Source: CAYZPE01 sp046050145 (GTDB taxonomy: Bacteria > Patescibacteriota > Minisyncoccia > Phycocordibacterales > CAYZPE01). Taken from it: a stretch of DNA of 19,770 nucleotides. The notes under the pieces were generated by a model. The model was not told the origin of the DNA. It did no database searches and worked only from the letters and a program-made list of their open reading frames with translations. The stretch lies in contig JBJOQC010000038.1 of assembly GCA_046050145.1 (NCBI GenBank), positions 1 through 19,770 on the forward strand, read 5' to 3'. Both the position numbers and the translations under genes were made by a program. Positions 1 through 7,622 of this stretch are shown here, in pieces. Within the stretch, counting starts at the first letter, position 1. Every line of letters begins with the position of its first letter.

Positions 1-1
1 A

Positions 2-1081
2 CAAGAAAAACTTAAAAAAGCTATTTCTCAAACAGAAAAGATAACTGGTAAAAATCTTGCTTTACCAGTACTCAGTTGTTTGTTGTTAGAAGCAAAGAAA
101 AACAGTCTTATTATAAAAGCAACAAACCTCGAACTTGGTGTAGAGGTAGAAATACCTGTAAAGACAGAAGAGGAGGGTATTTTGACCGTTTCAGGTCATG
201 TACTAGCATCTTTTGTAAACACTATTAAAAACGATACAAGTATATTTCTAGAGACTAAAGAAAATAATCTCAAGGTAAGCACAAAACATTCCTCAACTCT
301 TATAAAAACAACAACATCTGAAGATTTTCCTCTTATACCAAAAGTTTCTCAAGATGTTGAGTTTTCTATAGACCCACAACATTTTATAACAGGTCTAAAG
401 TCAGTCTGGTACGCAGCAGCAGCTCAAAGTATGAGACCAGAACTCTCAAGTATTCTTGTTTCTTGTGATGGGGAATACCTTATTTTTGCGGCAACAGACT
501 CATTTAGACTTGCTGAGAAAAAAATACAGACAAAAACAAAACAATTTGATCCTATTCTTATTCCATATAAAAACATTCAAGAGATCGTGCGTATCCTTGG
601 GGAAGCTGATAAAAAAGTTGAGGTACGAGCAAATAAGAATCAAATATCATTTATGTTTGATGGAGTACACCTTGTTTCGAGGATTATAGACGGTGTTTTT
701 CCTGACTATAAACAGATTATTCCACAGGAGTTTAAAACAGAGATTGTTGTCTTAAAAGAAGATTTTATTAATACTCTTAAGGTTGCGAATATTTTTTCTG
801 ATAAATTTAATCAAATTTCTTTCTCAATAAAAACAAAAGAAAAGGTTTGTGAGGTTAAATCTCTTAATGCCGATGTTGGAGAAAGTACGAATACTCTCGA
901 TGCAACAATAAAAGGGGAGGATATTGTAATAAGTTTTAATTATAAGTATATAACTGATTGTTTTCAGTCTATTGCAACAGACACTGTTGTTATTTCATTT
1001 AACGGTTCTAATAAGCCAGCAATTATAAAACCTTTTAACGACACATCTTTTACATATCTTGTAATGTCTACAAACAGATAA
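2..1081 (+). CDS. dnaN: DNA polymerase III beta subunit (sliding clamp), 5'-truncated by the window edge
   Basis: This is the ring-shaped clamp that tethers DNA polymerase III to DNA. The reading frame is open from base 2, and 359 residues are visible. It starts in mid-helix with QEKLKKAISQTEKI and continues LPVLSCLLLEAK, the usual beginning of clamp domain 1, so only about 7-10 N-terminal residues should be missing compared with the usual ~366-370. A TTG at base 80 is in frame but cannot be the true start, because conserved clamp sequence continues upstream of it. The C-terminus ends in FNDTSFTYLVMSTNR, which matches the conserved clamp tail (YLVMPMRL-type). The GTG of the next gene lies 2 bases after the stop, so the two are probably co-transcribed. 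Identification is confident. Confidence 0.96.
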   Translation, partial: QEKLKKAISQTEKITGKNLALPVLSCLLLEAKKNSLIIKATNLELGVEVEIPVKTEEEGILTVSGHVLASFVNTIKNDTSIFLETKENNLKVSTKHSSTLIKTTTSEDFPLIPKVSQDVEFSIDPQHFITGLKSVWYAAAAQSMRPELSSILVSCDGEYLIFAATDSFRLAEKKIQTKTKQFDPILIPYKNIQEIVRILGEADKKVEVRANKNQISFMFDGVHLVSRIIDGVFPDYKQIIPQEFKTEIVVLKEDFINTLKVANIFSDKFNQISFSIKTKEKVCEVKSLNADVGESTNTLDATIKGEDIVISFNYKYITDCFQSIATDTVVISFNGSNKPAIIKPFNDTSFTYLVMSTNR

Positions 1082-1083
1082 TT

Positions 1084-1338
1084 GTGAAAAATATACAGTC
1101 CTTTTTAGATAAGTTTCAAGGTTTATTGTTTAAAAAAGTTAAACAAGAAATTGTTATTGAGGATGTGTGTAAAGAAGTGGGTATACCCCTCATACGGGGA
1201 GACTTTACTCTCAAAGAGACAGTGCTGTCTATAAAAAACAACCCAATACTTAAAACACAAATATTTCTTAAAAAAACCTCTCTTCTAAAGAAAATAGAAG
1301 AACGTCTTGGTAAGAATATTATTACTGATATTCGCTAG
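1084..1338 (+). CDS. Small DciA/DUF721-like protein downstream of dnaN
   Basis: This 84-residue basic protein starts at GTG two bases after the dnaN stop, with no Shine-Dalgarno visible, so it probably depends on translational coupling. The C-terminal half (ETVLSIKNNPILKTQIFLKK, then LLKKIEERLGKNIITDIR) has the shape of the DUF721/DciA KH-like fold: a strand, a basic helix with leucines, then 'lg...i.dIr' at the end. DciA is the helicase loader/operator of bacteria without DnaC or DnaI, and DUF721 genes often sit in dnaA-dnaN neighbourhoods. Similarity and position both support the call, but the match is short and made by eye. It could instead be an unrelated small basic protein. The stop codon shares the palindrome CTAG (1335-1338) with the stop of the convergent PBP gene. 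Confidence 0.5.
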   Translation: MKNIQSFLDKFQGLLFKKVKQEIVIEDVCKEVGIPLIRGDFTLKETVLSIKNNPILKTQIFLKKTSLLKKIEERLGKNIITDIR

Positions 1339-3884
1339 AAATTTGAAATTGTAATCTGAGTTTCTAATTCTGCTTTATTATATACAGAGTCATATACGAC
1401 TACTTTTATACTATTTATTCCTTGGTTTATGCCTATATCTCTCGGAATAAAAGAAAAGGTGTTTCCTGTACTTGATCCAACAAAACTTCCGTTGAAGTAG
1501 AAGTCTGCCTTTAAGAGTGAGAATTTTCCTGTATAGGCAAAATCAACAAGTACTCTGTCATTTCCACTTACTACACTTTCAAATATTGGTTTTCGAATAG
1601 ATATAAAAGGACCAAATTCAGGTTTATGTATGTCGTCATACTCTGTAGGTAGCGAGATGTCTGTTTGTTCGCTTATTCCATTTGTTTTTACCCATTCACG
1701 CACAGCATATTCCCACGATTCGTACTGAGAGTCTTCTTTTGGGTTTGTGGGTGGATTTCCAAGAGGGTTTGAAGAGTCTACCCAGTGAAGGATTGTATGA
1801 ACACCACCACTTAGTTTTTCTGTTAAAACTTCCGCAGGTGTGTATTCGGTTGCACGCTTTCCAGAAATTTTATCAATAGGATTTGATATGCCTCCTTGCC
1901 ATTCACCACGTAAAACTGGTTTTAGATCGAGTGTGTAAGAGTATGTGGGTTTTTCAAAAGAGGTGTGATTCATTGTATTAAGTGCATGGTTCATGAAAGC
2001 GTTCCAAAGAGGTGCAATTATAAATCCTGCTACTTTTTTATCCATAGGACTATTATCGTTATTTCCTGCCCACGCTCCCACAGATATGTTGGGAGTGTAA
2101 CCTACAATCCACGCATCTTTATAATCATTTGTAGTACCTGTTTTTACTGCGACATCACGCCCTGGAAAATAAAGAAAAGATCTTTCTCCAAAAGCAGGTG
2201 TTCGAGCTTTGTTATCAGAAAGTACATCAGATATTTGAAGGGCTATTTCTTTTGAGAGTACCTGAGTGCTTTTTTTTGTATATGTTTCTAATGTACGACC
2301 ACTAGAATCTTTTATTTCAAGGATTGGGGTGTAAGGGTTTCGAACACCATTGTTTGCAAAAACACTATACGCAGAGGTTATATCAAGAGGACTGACCTCT
2401 CCACCTCCTAGAACGAGCGTGAGGCCATAGCGACCAACATTTTCGAGTGATTGTATGCCCATGTCTTTCGCGAGGCGCAAAGTGTCTTTAGAGCCCGCAA
2501 GGTAGAGTGTTTGTAGAGCAGGAACGTTTATGGATTGAGCAAGGGCATTTCTCATTGATATAGGACCACGGTAAATTTCGTCATAATTTTGAGGCATGTA
2601 ACACACTGCCGAGGCATTTTTTGCTGTTCCATCAGGGTTACACTCTGTAGAGAACTCTGTTTTTACATCGAAAAGGACTGTTTCTGGGGTATAGCCCTTT
2701 GAGAAGGCTGTTGCATAAGCAAAAGGTTTAAAGGCTGACCCGGGCTGTCTTTTTGCGAGAGTAACATTAAAGTTTCCGTCGATTTCTTTATCAAAATAAT
2801 CTCGAGAACCAACCATGGTAAGAATGCCCCCTGTTTGAGGATCTACCGCAACAAGTGCTGCATTCGAAGCATTAAACTTCTTTTCATTTTCAAGGGCGTA
2901 TATTTTTACCAATTCCTCTCCCTTTTTTTGGAGTTCATAGTCGAGGGTTGTGATTACTCGAAGACCACCTTCTTCAAGAACTTTTTGTCCATACTTTTTT
3001 TCAAGGTAATCTTTAACAAATAAAACAAAATGAGGAGCTTTAATACCAAAACCTTCTTGAGGTTGAAATTCAACTTTTTCTACTAAGGCCTGCTCATACT
3101 CTTCTTGGTTTATGAAATTGTTTGATAACATCTCTCTCAATATCAAAGCTTTTCTTTTGTCGAGAGCCTCTTTGTTTTTTCCATAAGGTGAGTAGTAGGT
3201 AGGTGCTTGGGGTAGGGCAGCAAGGTATGCTGCTTGGGACAAGGTTACCTCCTCTGCTTTTACACCAAAAAATGCCTGACTTGCTTCTTCTACTCCATAA
3301 AGACTTCCTCCATAAGGAATTTCATTAAGATAAAAGTTCAAAATAGAATCTTTATCCATAACCTGTTCGAGCTTAAGGGCAAGTACCCATTCTTTAAACT
3401 TTCTTGAGATAAGCTTCTCATTTGTTAAGAGAGAGTTTTTAACCACCTGTTGTGTGATGGTAGAACCCCCTTGTCCACTCAAAAGATTTCCTGATAGGAA
3501 ATTTGTAAGTACTGCGCGAATAATTGCTGTAGGTTTAATACCTCCATGTTCGTAAAACTCCGCATCTTCTATGGCTATTGTTGCATTCTTAATGTGTCGA
3601 GAAATGTTTTCGAAAGGAACAACCGTTCTTTTTACATTTTGAAAAACGTCGTACAAGAGGATTTTTCCAGTCCTGTCGTAAATCTTTGTTGATTGAGTAA
3701 CTTTTCTTTCTTCGAAAGAGTTCAGGTCAGGTATTCTAAAGGTTGAGATCCACAAGAGAGCAAAGCCGCCAAGAAAGATACATAATATTCCTAACCACAT
3801 ACCTAAAGTGATAAGGATTTTTTTTACCCTACTAGGCTTTTTTTTATGAAAAATTTTAGGTATAAGATTTTTAAAATTGTACAT
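1335..3884 (-). CDS. Class A penicillin-binding protein (PBP1A-type transglycosylase/transpeptidase)
   Basis: This 849-residue bifunctional enzyme polymerises and crosslinks peptidoglycan at the outer face of the membrane. A basic N-terminus is followed by one transmembrane helix at ~23-46. The GT51 domain (~75-250) shows EDAEFYEHGG (catalytic Glu106), GGSTITQQ (~139-146), RKFKEW (161-166) and ILNFYLNE (181-188). The transpeptidase domain (~340-640) has SAFK (nucleophile Ser383, Lys386), SIN (451-453) and KTGT (581-584). About 95 C-terminal residues (~755-849, strand-rich, ending AELETQITISNF) look like an appended Ig-like domain. The ATG has a good ribosome site (AGGA, 3893-3896, about 8 nt upstream). 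It is transcribed divergently from tyrS. No terminator is visible after it, because the gene ends inside the convergent overlap with the DUF721-like gene. Confidence 0.95.
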   Translation of the reverse strand: MYNFKNLIPKIFHKKKPSRVKKILITLGMWLGILCIFLGGFALLWISTFRIPDLNSFEERKVTQSTKIYDRTGKILLYDVFQNVKRTVVPFENISRHIKNATIAIEDAEFYEHGGIKPTAIIRAVLTNFLSGNLLSGQGGSTITQQVVKNSLLTNEKLISRKFKEWVLALKLEQVMDKDSILNFYLNEIPYGGSLYGVEEASQAFFGVKAEEVTLSQAAYLAALPQAPTYYSPYGKNKEALDKRKALILREMLSNNFINQEEYEQALVEKVEFQPQEGFGIKAPHFVLFVKDYLEKKYGQKVLEEGGLRVITTLDYELQKKGEELVKIYALENEKKFNASNAALVAVDPQTGGILTMVGSRDYFDKEIDGNFNVTLAKRQPGSAFKPFAYATAFSKGYTPETVLFDVKTEFSTECNPDGTAKNASAVCYMPQNYDEIYRGPISMRNALAQSINVPALQTLYLAGSKDTLRLAKDMGIQSLENVGRYGLTLVLGGGEVSPLDITSAYSVFANNGVRNPYTPILEIKDSSGRTLETYTKKSTQVLSKEIALQISDVLSDNKARTPAFGERSFLYFPGRDVAVKTGTTNDYKDAWIVGYTPNISVGAWAGNNDNSPMDKKVAGFIIAPLWNAFMNHALNTMNHTSFEKPTYSYTLDLKPVLRGEWQGGISNPIDKISGKRATEYTPAEVLTEKLSGGVHTILHWVDSSNPLGNPPTNPKEDSQYESWEYAVREWVKTNGISEQTDISLPTEYDDIHKPEFGPFISIRKPIFESVVSGNDRVLVDFAYTGKFSLLKADFYFNGSFVGSSTGNTFSFIPRDIGINQGINSIKVVVYDSVYNKAELETQITISNF

Positions 3885-3910
3885 ATGTTTTCATCCTAAC
3901 ACGAGAGGGT

Positions 3911-3939
3911 ATAGTACGTAACAGCTTAGAAAAAGACAA
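3911..3939 (-). promoter_or_regulatory. Sigma70-type promoter for the PBP1A gene
   Basis: Read on the minus strand, TTGTCT (3934-3939) is followed after 17 bases by TACTAT (3911-3916). A start about 7 bases further on would give a short leader carrying the AGGA ribosome site before the ATG at 3884. The -10 hexamer is identical to that of the RNA promoter at 7623-7651. The call rests on sequence only. Confidence 0.55.
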
Positions 3940-3946
3940 GGGGTTA

Positions 3947-3955
3947 TGTTACATT
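3947..3955 (+). promoter_or_regulatory. Extended -10 element immediately upstream of tyrS
   Basis: TGT (3947-3949) plus TACATT (3950-3955) form an extended -10 (TGn-TAnnnT) that ends 6 bases before the tyrS ATG, so transcription would begin at or next to the start codon. No good -35 is visible (TTAGAA at 3926-3931 at best), as is common for extended -10 promoters. The same arrangement precedes pilB, tsaE and rpsT. Confidence 0.45.
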
Positions 3956-3961
3956 AAACAT

Positions 3962-5170
3962 ATGTTTTTCAAGAGAAATCTTATATCCACAGACCCCTTA
4001 AAAATAAAAGAAATTTTAGAGAGGGGTGTTGAAGATGTTTTAGTAAAAGAGAGTCTTCAAGCAAGACTTGCTTCAGGTAAGGAGCTTCGTATTAAGCTCG
4101 GTTTCGATCCGACAGGCTCAAAAATCCACCTCGGAAGAGCTCTTGTGTTATGGAAACTGAAAGCTTTCCAAGATCTAGGACATAAGATTGTTTTTATTGT
4201 TGGTGATTTTACTGCTCGTATAGGGGACCCTTCTGACAAACTCGAAAAGAGACCAATGCTTACCGAACAAGATATTCAGAAGAATTTGAAAGGATATAAA
4301 GAGCAGGTGGGGAAGATTTTAGATTTAAGAAAGGTTGAATTTTGTTTTAACAGCACATGGCTTAAAAAAATGTCTTTTAATGAGACTGTAAATTTAGCTG
4401 AAAGCTTCTCTGTTCAGCAAATGTCTGCACGACGTAACTTTAAAGAAAGGTTTGATAAGGGTGAGGAAGTATCTCTTCGAGAATTTTTATATCCTCTTAT
4501 GCAGGGTTACGACTCTGTTGTGGTGAAGTCGGATGTTGAGATTGGGGGGTTTGATCAGTTGTTTAATTTGAAGGCAGGACGGACTGTACAAAAAAGGTAT
4601 GGAATGAAAGAGCAGGATGTTCTCACAACAAAAATGCTTTTGGGAACCGATGGAAGAAAAATGTCTACAAGTTGGGGTAATGTGATTAATATTACTGATG
4701 AGCCGGGAGATATGTTTGGTAAGGTGATGTCTATTAAGGATGAGCTTATTTCGGACTATTTTCTCCTTTGTACCAACACCTCTCTTTCTGAAATAGAAGA
4801 GATAAAAAAACAACTTGCTCAGGGTGAAAATCCAAGAAATATTAAAATTGTCCTTGCGTTTAAAATTGTAGAATTATATTACGGAGGAAGTAAGGCAGAA
4901 TTTGCACAAAAAAACTTTATTCAAACCTTTAAAAAGGGTGGGGTACCAGAAGATATTCAAACAATACAAGTAGAAAAGGATTCTTTATTTGTTGATGTTC
5001 TTACAAATGCTGGTTTTATTTCTTCAAAATCAGATTTTAGACGTCTTGTTGTGGAGGGTGCTTTAGCAAAACTTCCAGAAGGAAGAAAAATAACTGATCC
5101 ATATGGTGTTGCAGAAGAGGGTGATTTCAAAATAGGGAAGAGAAGGTTTGTAAGGATTGTGTATAAATAA
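3962..5170 (+). CDS. tyrS: Tyrosyl-tRNA synthetase
   Basis: This class I aminoacyl-tRNA synthetase (402 residues) charges tRNA-Tyr with tyrosine in the cytoplasm. The HIGH-like signature is HLGRA (56-60), following LGFDPTGSK. GDFTARIGDPSDK (81-93) and DVEIGGFDQLFNL (191-203) are typical of the TyrRS tyrosine/adenylate pocket, and KMSTS lies at 233-237. The last ~60 residues (from ~DVLTNAGFISSKSDF) form an S4-like RNA-binding domain. Length is normal for the TyrZ-like bacterial group. No Shine-Dalgarno precedes the ATG (AAGGGG lies too far upstream), but an extended -10 ends 6 bases before it, so the message is probably leaderless. The gene stands alone and ends before the terminator at 5186-5220. 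Confidence 0.95.
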   Translation: MFFKRNLISTDPLKIKEILERGVEDVLVKESLQARLASGKELRIKLGFDPTGSKIHLGRALVLWKLKAFQDLGHKIVFIVGDFTARIGDPSDKLEKRPMLTEQDIQKNLKGYKEQVGKILDLRKVEFCFNSTWLKKMSFNETVNLAESFSVQQMSARRNFKERFDKGEEVSLREFLYPLMQGYDSVVVKSDVEIGGFDQLFNLKAGRTVQKRYGMKEQDVLTTKMLLGTDGRKMSTSWGNVINITDEPGDMFGKVMSIKDELISDYFLLCTNTSLSEIEEIKKQLAQGENPRNIKIVLAFKIVELYYGGSKAEFAQKNFIQTFKKGGVPEDIQTIQVEKDSLFVDVLTNAGFISSKSDFRRLVVEGALAKLPEGRKITDPYGVAEEGDFKIGKRRFVRIVYK

Positions 5171-5185
5171 GGAGTTTGTTTTAGT

Positions 5186-5220
5186 AAATAAAAACACCCC
5201 AGAAAGGGGTGTTTTTATTT
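5186..5220. terminator. Two-way intrinsic terminator between tyrS and the acidic ORF
   Basis: The arms AAATAAAAACACCCC (5186-5200) and GGGGTGTTTTTATTT (5206-5220) are perfectly complementary around an AGAAA loop. The U-run is present on both strands, so it can end tyrS (+) and the minus-strand ruvB-yebC-ruvC-acidic ORF transcription. Confidence 0.9.
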
Positions 5221-5221
5221 T

Positions 5222-5359
5222 TTATTCGAGACCTTCTTCGTCCTCGTCCTCATCCTCGCCATCTTCATCCTCATCCTCGCCATCTTCATCTTCAATAATC
5301 TCATCCATCTCCTCATCTTCGTCCACAATAAAGTTATCGTGTAGCATCTCTTCACTCAT
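5222..5359 (-). CDS. 45-residue highly acidic small protein
   Basis: The frame runs from ATG (5359) to TAA and encodes MSEEMLHDNFIVDEDEE, then MDEIIEDEDG and two near-copies of EDEDGEDEDED, ending EEGLE. More than half the residues are Asp or Glu and there is only one basic-leaning residue (His7), so the protein would be strongly negative and probably disordered. A start codon, an in-frame stop just before a terminator, and alternating GAT/GAC and GAA/GAG codons support a real gene. There is no Shine-Dalgarno. The opposite strand reads as poly-serine, a mirror artefact. No family is recognised. It lies between ruvC and the terminator and could be co-transcribed or have its own promoter (see the 5392-5405 palindrome). 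Confidence 0.55.
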   Translation of the reverse strand: MSEEMLHDNFIVDEDEEMDEIIEDEDGEDEDEDGEDEDEDEEGLE

Positions 5360-5391
5360 ATTATTTAGAAATTAAAAGTTATAACGGTCTT

Positions 5392-5405
5392 ATCCTTTTA
5401 AGGAT
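5392..5405. repeat. Short inverted repeat upstream of the acidic ORF
   Basis: ATCCTT-TT-AAGGAT is a 6-base inverted repeat between the ruvC end and the acidic ORF. On the minus strand it lies just upstream of TATAAC, a possible -10 about 29 bases before the ORF start. It could be an operator or mere coincidence. The rest of 5360-5464 shows a weak minus-strand TTGCAA-N16-TACAAA pair and nothing stronger. Confidence 0.25.
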
Positions 5406-5464
5406 TCCTCATTTGTATCAGATATTATTTTTTTTGCAAATAAGGTGTGGTTGTGGATAGGGTT

Positions 5465-5986
5465 TTAAATCAAAGAATTTCGTGAGGCACTATGTGTAAG
5501 AGCTATTGCTATGGCGTCGTATTCGTCATCTCGCTCAATTTCTTTTTTAATTGAGATGAGTTTTGGAATTATGTTCATAATTTGCCCTTTATCACTTTTT
5601 CCATGACCGGTAACTGCAATTTTTATTTGCGCAGGTGTGTATTCAAAGGTTTTTAGTTTGAAACGGGCAGAGGTTGCAAGAATTACTCCACGTGCTTCAG
5701 CGACAGAGAGGGCAGTTTTTTTATTTGAACTAAAAAAGAGGGTTTCAACAGCGGTTTCTTCAGGAGTGTAGGTTTGAATAATATGCTCGAGACTTTCTGC
5801 AACATGAAGAAGCCTTTGGGGGTGGGGAAGTTTTTTGTCGGTTTCGATACAGCCGGAAAAAATAAGGGTATTTTTTGAATTATCTTTTTCTATCACCGCA
5901 ACACCAAGTCTTTCGTACCCAGGATCAATACCAAGAATACGTACAATTTTTTTATTCTGCATTTGTGTAAACTTCTTGAACATCAT
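5465..5986 (-). CDS. ruvC: Holliday junction resolvase RuvC
   Basis: RuvC is the RNase H-fold endonuclease that cuts Holliday junctions held by RuvAB. Of its 173 residues, the four catalytic acids are visible: Asp21 in GIDPG, Glu81 in AVETLFF, and Asp154/Asp157 in DDEYDAIAIALTH. The region TGHGKSDKGQI (126-136) is the usual DNA-contacting segment. The start at 5986 (or the adjacent ATG at 5983) is chosen because GAGGA (5992-5996) sits at ribosome-site distance. An ATG at 5962 is also possible but has no such site. The chosen start overlaps the end of yebC by 35 bases, so the two are translationally coupled. Confidence 0.95.
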   Translation of the reverse strand: MMFKKFTQMQNKKIVRILGIDPGYERLGVAVIEKDNSKNTLIFSGCIETDKKLPHPQRLLHVAESLEHIIQTYTPEETAVETLFFSSNKKTALSVAEARGVILATSARFKLKTFEYTPAQIKIAVTGHGKSDKGQIMNIIPKLISIKKEIERDDEYDAIAIALTHSASRNSLI

Positions 5987-6485
5987 CGTTTTCCTCGAGC
6001 TCCTCTATAAGAGTTTCAAGGATTTTTCCATCTTCTTCAGATATTTGGATGTGTGTATGAGGCACCCAACCTTCACCTAAGGTTTTGTTAAAGGCCCATG
6101 ATGCGCTACCAGGGACCGCAAGAGCAAAACCATTTTTTGAAAAGGTATGTTTTATTTCTTGAGCAGTTTTATTTCGGTTACTACTTAGGGTGTCTATAAT
6201 AAGGGCACATCCTCCTGGGCCATAACCTTCGTAGGTGATAGGTTCAAGAGAATCTTCTTTGTCGGTAATACCTTTTTTAACAGCACGATCAATACTGTCA
6301 TTTGGCATATTAACTTCACGAGCTTTTTTTATAGCGTTGTCGAGTGCGGGTGAAGAAATATTTCCACCTGCCTTTTGAGACTCAAGAGTGATAAGTCGTG
6401 AAAACTTTGAAAACATCTTACTTTTTTTAGCGTCAGTAAGTGCTTTTTTATGTTTAATTTTTGAATATTTATTATGTCCTGACAT
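5952..6485 (-). CDS. yebC: YebC/PmpR family protein lacking the inserted third domain
   Basis: YebC/TACO1-family proteins help ribosomes through proline-rich stretches; some members have been described as transcription regulators. The N-terminus MSGHNKYSKIKHKKA matches the family signature, followed by FSKFSRLITLESQKAGG, NMPNDSIDRAVKKG and ITYEGYGPGG. After SASWAFNK (~134) the sequence jumps to HIQISEEDGKILETLIEELE and ends DDVQEVYTNAE, the normal C-terminus. The protein has 177 residues instead of ~240, so about 60-65 internal residues, matching the inserted domain III, are absent while both flanks are conserved and in frame. It lies 24 bases after ruvB, and no clear Shine-Dalgarno is seen. 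Confidence 0.93.
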   Translation of the reverse strand: MSGHNKYSKIKHKKALTDAKKSKMFSKFSRLITLESQKAGGNISSPALDNAIKKAREVNMPNDSIDRAVKKGITDKEDSLEPITYEGYGPGGCALIIDTLSSNRNKTAQEIKHTFSKNGFALAVPGSASWAFNKTLGEGWVPHTHIQISEEDGKILETLIEELEENDDVQEVYTNAE

Positions 6486-6509
6486 AGTAAGAGATTAAAA
6501 ATAAAAAAA

Positions 6510-7559
6510 CTAGATAAGTTTTTTTTGCTTTAAACCTAAATGCTCATAAGCCTTAGGTGTAGCAACTCTACCTCGAGAAGTTCTTTCTATAAGGCCTAGT
6601 TGGATAAGGTATGGTTCATTAAATTCTTCAAGTGTCGCAGGGTCTTCAGAAAGAGCTGCTCCTAGTGTATTTAAACCTACAGGTCCACCAGCAAACTTCT
6701 CTATAAGAACCTGTAAGAGTTGTATATCTGCTTGGGTGAGGCCTAAATCGTCGATACCAAGGAGTTTGAGTGCCTCCATAGCTGTAAGGGGGTCAAGTTC
6801 TTTTTTGTGTACCTGCGCATAATCCCGGGTTCGTTTGAGGAGGTGATTTGCTGTTCGGGGTGTGAATCTACTCCTCTCCGCAATAAGACGTGCTGTTTCA
6901 GTACTGAGGTCGATGTTAAATATTTTTGCAGACCGTGTGATTATTTTTTGAATCTCATCTTCAGTATAAAACTCTAGCCGGAAGAATCCTCCAGAGAAGC
7001 GTGATCGGAGTGGGGAAGAGATAAGGGCAACACGTGTTGTTGCTGCAATGAGGGTAAAGGGTGGAAGTTCAAGTTGTATTGTTCGAGCAGAAGGGCCCTT
7101 ACCAATAATGATGTCGAGAGACCCTGATTCCATTGCTGGGTAGAGGATTTCTTCAACAGTCTTATTAAGTCGGTGAATTTCATCGATAAACAAAATATCT
7201 CCCGGTGAAAGATTGGTAAGTATTGCCGCAAGGTCACCAACTTTTTCAATGGCAGGTCCTGAGGTTATTTTCATCTGAGCTTTCATCTCTTTTGCAATAA
7301 GATGAGCCAGTGTTGTTTTCCCTAAGCCTGGAGGGCCATAAAACAAGATGTGTTCCGGAGGATGTTTGCGTTCCTCAGCAGCTTTAAGGAGGATTTGAAT
7401 GTTATTTTTTATATTGTTTTGACCAATATACTCAGCCCATAGAGAAGGGCGAAGAGTTTGATCTAAAAACTCTTTATCCTTCACCTCAACTTCATGTTCT
7501 TGCTTTTCTGGGGTAGTCATGATAACTTCTTTGTCTTCGCTCTTCGGAGCGTTTTTCAT
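6510..7559 (-). CDS. ruvB: Holliday junction branch-migration ATPase RuvB
   Basis: RuvB is the AAA+ motor that drives branch migration with RuvA. Walker A is GPPGLGKTT, Walker B is DILFIDEIH, sensor 1 is AATTR, and the arginine-finger region is SPLRSRF. The C-terminal winged helix ends GRVATPKAYEHLG. The frame extends upstream to a GTG at 7592. The ATG at 7559 (349 residues) is listed, but the ATG at 7520 would give 336 residues, the usual family length, and is equally possible. A minus-strand TATACT (7564-7569) lies only 4 bases before the 7559 ATG, which would favour either a leaderless message or the downstream start. It is the first gene of ruvB-yebC-ruvC. Confidence 0.95.
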   Translation of the reverse strand: MKNAPKSEDKEVIMTTPEKQEHEVEVKDKEFLDQTLRPSLWAEYIGQNNIKNNIQILLKAAEERKHPPEHILFYGPPGLGKTTLAHLIAKEMKAQMKITSGPAIEKVGDLAAILTNLSPGDILFIDEIHRLNKTVEEILYPAMESGSLDIIIGKGPSARTIQLELPPFTLIAATTRVALISSPLRSRFSGGFFRLEFYTEDEIQKIITRSAKIFNIDLSTETARLIAERSRFTPRTANHLLKRTRDYAQVHKKELDPLTAMEALKLLGIDDLGLTQADIQLLQVLIEKFAGGPVGLNTLGAALSEDPATLEEFNEPYLIQLGLIERTSRGRVATPKAYEHLGLKQKKLI

Positions 7560-7622
7560 TGATAGTATACCTTGTGTATAGGTAAAGCACACCTTTAAAA
7601 AAATAGGATCGAAAGAAGCCTA

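Noticed and set aside
5225..5320. Short repeated units resembling a repeat array or CRISPR
   Set aside because: The repeats are in-frame GAT/GAA/GAG codons of the acidic ORF, with no spacers and no constant repeat.
5157..5375. Plus-strand ORF rich in serine
   Set aside because: It overlaps the tyrS terminator and is the mirror of the Asp/Glu codons of the minus-strand acidic ORF; it has no plausible start.
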